A DNA stretch of 64,000 bases from positions 7,296,847 to 7,360,846 of the forward strand of contig NC_133223.1 of NCBI RefSeq assembly GCF_040436345.1, in the 5' to 3' direction. A program made the position numbers and the translations under genes. This DNA comes from Pagrus major. Lineage: Eukaryota; Chordata; Actinopteri; Spariformes; Sparidae. The notes under the pieces were generated by a model. The model was not told where the DNA came from. It saw only the letters and a list, made by a program, of their open reading frames with translations, and made no database searches. Below are positions 61,941 to 64,000 of the stretch, piece by piece (the stretch's first letter is position 1; every line of letters starts with the position of its first letter).

Positions 61941-62098
61941 GGTAATCAGACTTGGTTACTGTAATCCCCTCCTCTTTGGCTTACCTACTTGGGGGTTAAA
62001 GATTTGCATGTCCAGAATTCAGCTGCAAGTGTTCTCCGCCACACTGGGTCCTTGGAGCACATCACACCTACCATTCAATGACTGCACTGGCTCCCAGT
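61940..62098 (+). mobile_element. L2/CR1-type LINE fragment (RT C-terminal side)
   Basis: The frame reads YCNPLLFGLPT, then IQLQVFSATLGPWSTSHL and DCTGSQL, a degraded form of the segment DYCNSL..GLP...LQ.VQN.AAR.......HI.P.L..LHWLP that L2/CR1 LINEs share. It is short and 5'-truncated. Confidence 0.75.
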
Positions 62099-62099
62099 T

Positions 62100-62482
62100 A
62101 AGTTAATTTATTTATAATTTTACAACACTAAGGTTGCAAAGCAAAACAGTTTGAGTCCTTTTATGGTACATCACAGAAAAAACACAATATATTTCATTAA
62201 AAGTAGTGTTGATGATGAATTGAGGAGTCTCTGTAAGAGCTGAAGAAAGAAGCTGCTCTGTAGTCACCAGCTACAATGAAAATCCCATGCAGTTGTTTAG
62301 TCATGTTGCTTCTGATGACGTTATACAGTTCTTGTAGTGCCTTTTTTGAGTTTGCATCCGTGTCATCAAGTTTGGCATGGACTTCCCCGTTAACCTAGGG
62401 CTTCTGTAATGTAGTAGTGTAGTAACACGCAGAGAAAGTCCACAGTTTTGTCACTTGTCCATAATCATACATGGTGACTTAA
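62100..62482. other. Intergenic DNA, nothing recognised
   Basis: No recognisable ORF. If lectin copy C were intact, its lectin-domain exons would lie here or to the left on the - strand; none is found. Confidence 0.5.
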
Positions 62483-62562
62483 TCATTGATTTTCTGAGTA
62501 AAAAATGTCACACAAAAATAATACAAAGCAAGTAAATCTTAATACTACATGCAAGGACTCAC

Positions 62563-63012
62563 TCTGTTTGGACAAATTCTGAAGCCTTTCAGAGTCTTGA
62601 ATCAGCGAAGAGACCTTGTTGCCACTGGCCTGGAGACACTCAATCAAGTTGGCTTTGACAGTAGAGAGTTCTGCAGCTGAACGCTGAACGGAGTCATGGT
62701 CTGAAAGACACTTCTTAATATGATTTAGACTCAGAGTGGACACCAAAGCCAATGAGTCCAGTCAGCAGGACAACGCTGAGCAGCCCTAGACCGAGACCAG
62801 CAGCTCCATGAAACCTCCTCTCTGAGCTCCTGGGACCTGAACACAGAGAAGACCAGTGAGTTCACTCAATGATACAACTGCATTAATGACAGATGATAAC
62901 ACACATTCCTACAGAGTTCAGCCTGTCACTCAATATTCTCACCTCTCCGATTTCGTCATACTTTTGAGCCAACAGAGTTGTCATGTTCAACATTGACATA
63001 GATTTCCTCCAT
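62563..63012 (-). pseudogene. C-type lectin receptor remnant, copy C
   Basis: Three exons homologous to copies A and B lie on the - strand: tail 63012-62943 (70 nt, as in A and B), transmembrane 62836-62735 (102 nt) and stalk 62700-62563 (138 nt against 168). The tail has MEEIYVNVEHDNSV but an in-frame TGA at codon 19. The donor after the transmembrane exon reads CT instead of GT, and the intron has shrunk to 34 bases. The stalk retains STVKANLIECLQASGNKVSS. No lectin-domain exons follow. More diverged than A and B, so an older, inverted copy. Confidence 0.85.
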
Positions 63013-63424
63013 CGCTCATGGGAATCTCAAGTGTTCTGTGGAGGATCAGCTCTGCTGCACAAGTTGGTTCACACTGAAATGAGGAATCTCTTGTTGGGTT
63101 CTGTTTTTCTTAATTCATAAGAAAGTCACATCTCAGAGCTGCAAAAATTAGTTTCTGGGAGAATCGTCATGCTATCTCACTTGAAAAGGGAAGTAGAGTG
63201 AAATATAAAGATTATAAAGGAAAAACTAATTTTCAAGATTATTTAACTATATGGGCTCCTTACATTTGTTATACATTTAAGTCAACATTTTTTCTTATGA
63301 AACTTCTTAGAGTGGGTTTTTCATTTGCTGTTCATATGTAAAATGTTCATACTTACACCACAAATCAATTTAACAAGAAAATCTTTGACCAATGTCAAAA
63401 AAATCCTTCATTTGAAAGCAGTTG
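63013..63424. other. Upstream region of lectin remnant C, nothing recognised
   Basis: AT-rich, no ORF of note; it would hold the promoter of copy C if that were once active. Confidence 0.4.
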
Positions 63425-63790
63425 CCTCAACTACTGTGCCTTACTAAAAGGTGTTTTGAGGGACACCATAATGCTGTTTGTTTTTTCTTACGCTTGTGTC
63501 TGCAAATGTATTTTTCAACTGAACAAAGGAGACGGAGTGATAGAAGTATGATCAAGGTACAGGCCACTAAAAGGCTCTTTGGTAGGTGAAAGGTTGTGAC
63601 AACTTTGGTTCAGGCCTGACAAATAAAAAAGGAAGTGGTGAAATGTCACAGTGTCTGAATAGGACTGATATGAGTGGTACAGTTTTTCTCAGGTTGAGTT
63701 TTAACGCTTTTAACACATATCTTTAGTAGTGCACTGAATTAGTCTTGGTGATTAAAAGTGATGACACAGTTTCACTTATGAATGTCACAA
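63425..63790. repeat. Flanking segment duplicated from 48490-48860
   Basis: Second copy of the segment described at 48490-48860, in the same orientation, 14.9 kb away. It differs by a short insertion around 63540 ('tagaagtatgatcaaggtac'). Confidence 0.85.
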
Positions 63791-64000
63791 CCTAGCTCAA
63801 AAGCAGTGATAAAAGGAACCACGGAGTGCCAAAATGCCAATAAAATAAATAATTTATTAACACAAAAGTTTAAAGTTGCAACAGACAAAATGGATGAGGT
63901 GTGTTAGTCTGTATTGTCAGTTGTGTAAATGTGGGTGAGTGGCTACAGTGTGTGGGTGTCATGTTGGATGTAAAACCAAAAGACAAGAAACCAAATGTGC
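63791..64000. other. Intergenic DNA at window edge
   Basis: No recognisable gene; contains 'gtgggtgtcatgttggatgt' and oligo-A tracts. It may belong to a repeat cut by the window. Confidence 0.4.

Noticed and set aside
1-64000. tRNA, rRNA, snRNA genes or CRISPR arrays
   Set aside because: I found no cloverleaf-like boxes, rRNA cores or regularly spaced repeats with unique spacers.

Overview
The window is vertebrate nuclear DNA, most likely from a ray-finned (teleost) fish. Coding exons are short and separated by GT-AG introns, long (GT)n tracts are common, and the transposon mix is typical of fish: Tc1, hAT, Gypsy, Penelope-type and L2/CR1 pieces plus many small foldback elements. I see no bacterial features, CRISPR arrays or structural RNA genes.

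Region 1 (about 2.8-29.5 kb, + strand) is one complete gene for PARP4, the vault poly(ADP-ribose) polymerase. I could place 34 coding exons and one 5' non-coding exon. All splice phases join without a break into an 1884-residue reading frame. The protein has a BRCT domain, a PARP helical region, an ADP-ribosyltransferase domain with His, Tyr and Glu in the expected places, a VIT domain, a vWA domain with a DxSxS MIDAS, an acidic repeat exon, a 1-kb proline-rich exon, and a C-terminal region that corresponds to the vault-binding end of the family. Its introns carry several foldback elements, and two of its splice acceptors sit directly against (TG)n microsatellites.

Region 2 (29.5-36.4 kb) is intergenic and full of repeats: a 1.37-kb element flanked by TTAA, a dispersed fish repeat, a foldback element at 32.8-33.2 kb, and a decayed hAT transposase on the - strand.

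Region 3 (36.4-64 kb) is a young tandem array of type II membrane C-type lectin genes. Copy A (36384-44898) and copy B (50677-58638) are both open, with six exons each and 248 and 247 residues. They are so similar in exons and introns that they must come from a recent duplication of a unit of about 14.3 kb. Both have a galactose-type QPD...WND calcium/sugar site. A third copy (C, 62563-63012, - strand) is a broken remnant without a lectin domain. The long intron that splits the lectin domain holds a Gypsy fragment in both copies. In copy A that Gypsy fragment is interrupted by an element with long inverted repeats and a 327-codon cysteine-tailed ORF, which I do not recognise as any named transposon; it is the best candidate for something undescribed. 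Other mobile DNA in this region: a solo-type LTR, a foldback element with an integrase-like N-terminal ORF, a rearranged Penelope-type element with a GIY-YIG domain, and a nearly full-length dead Tc1.

PARP4 and the lectin array show no functional link; they are neighbours only.
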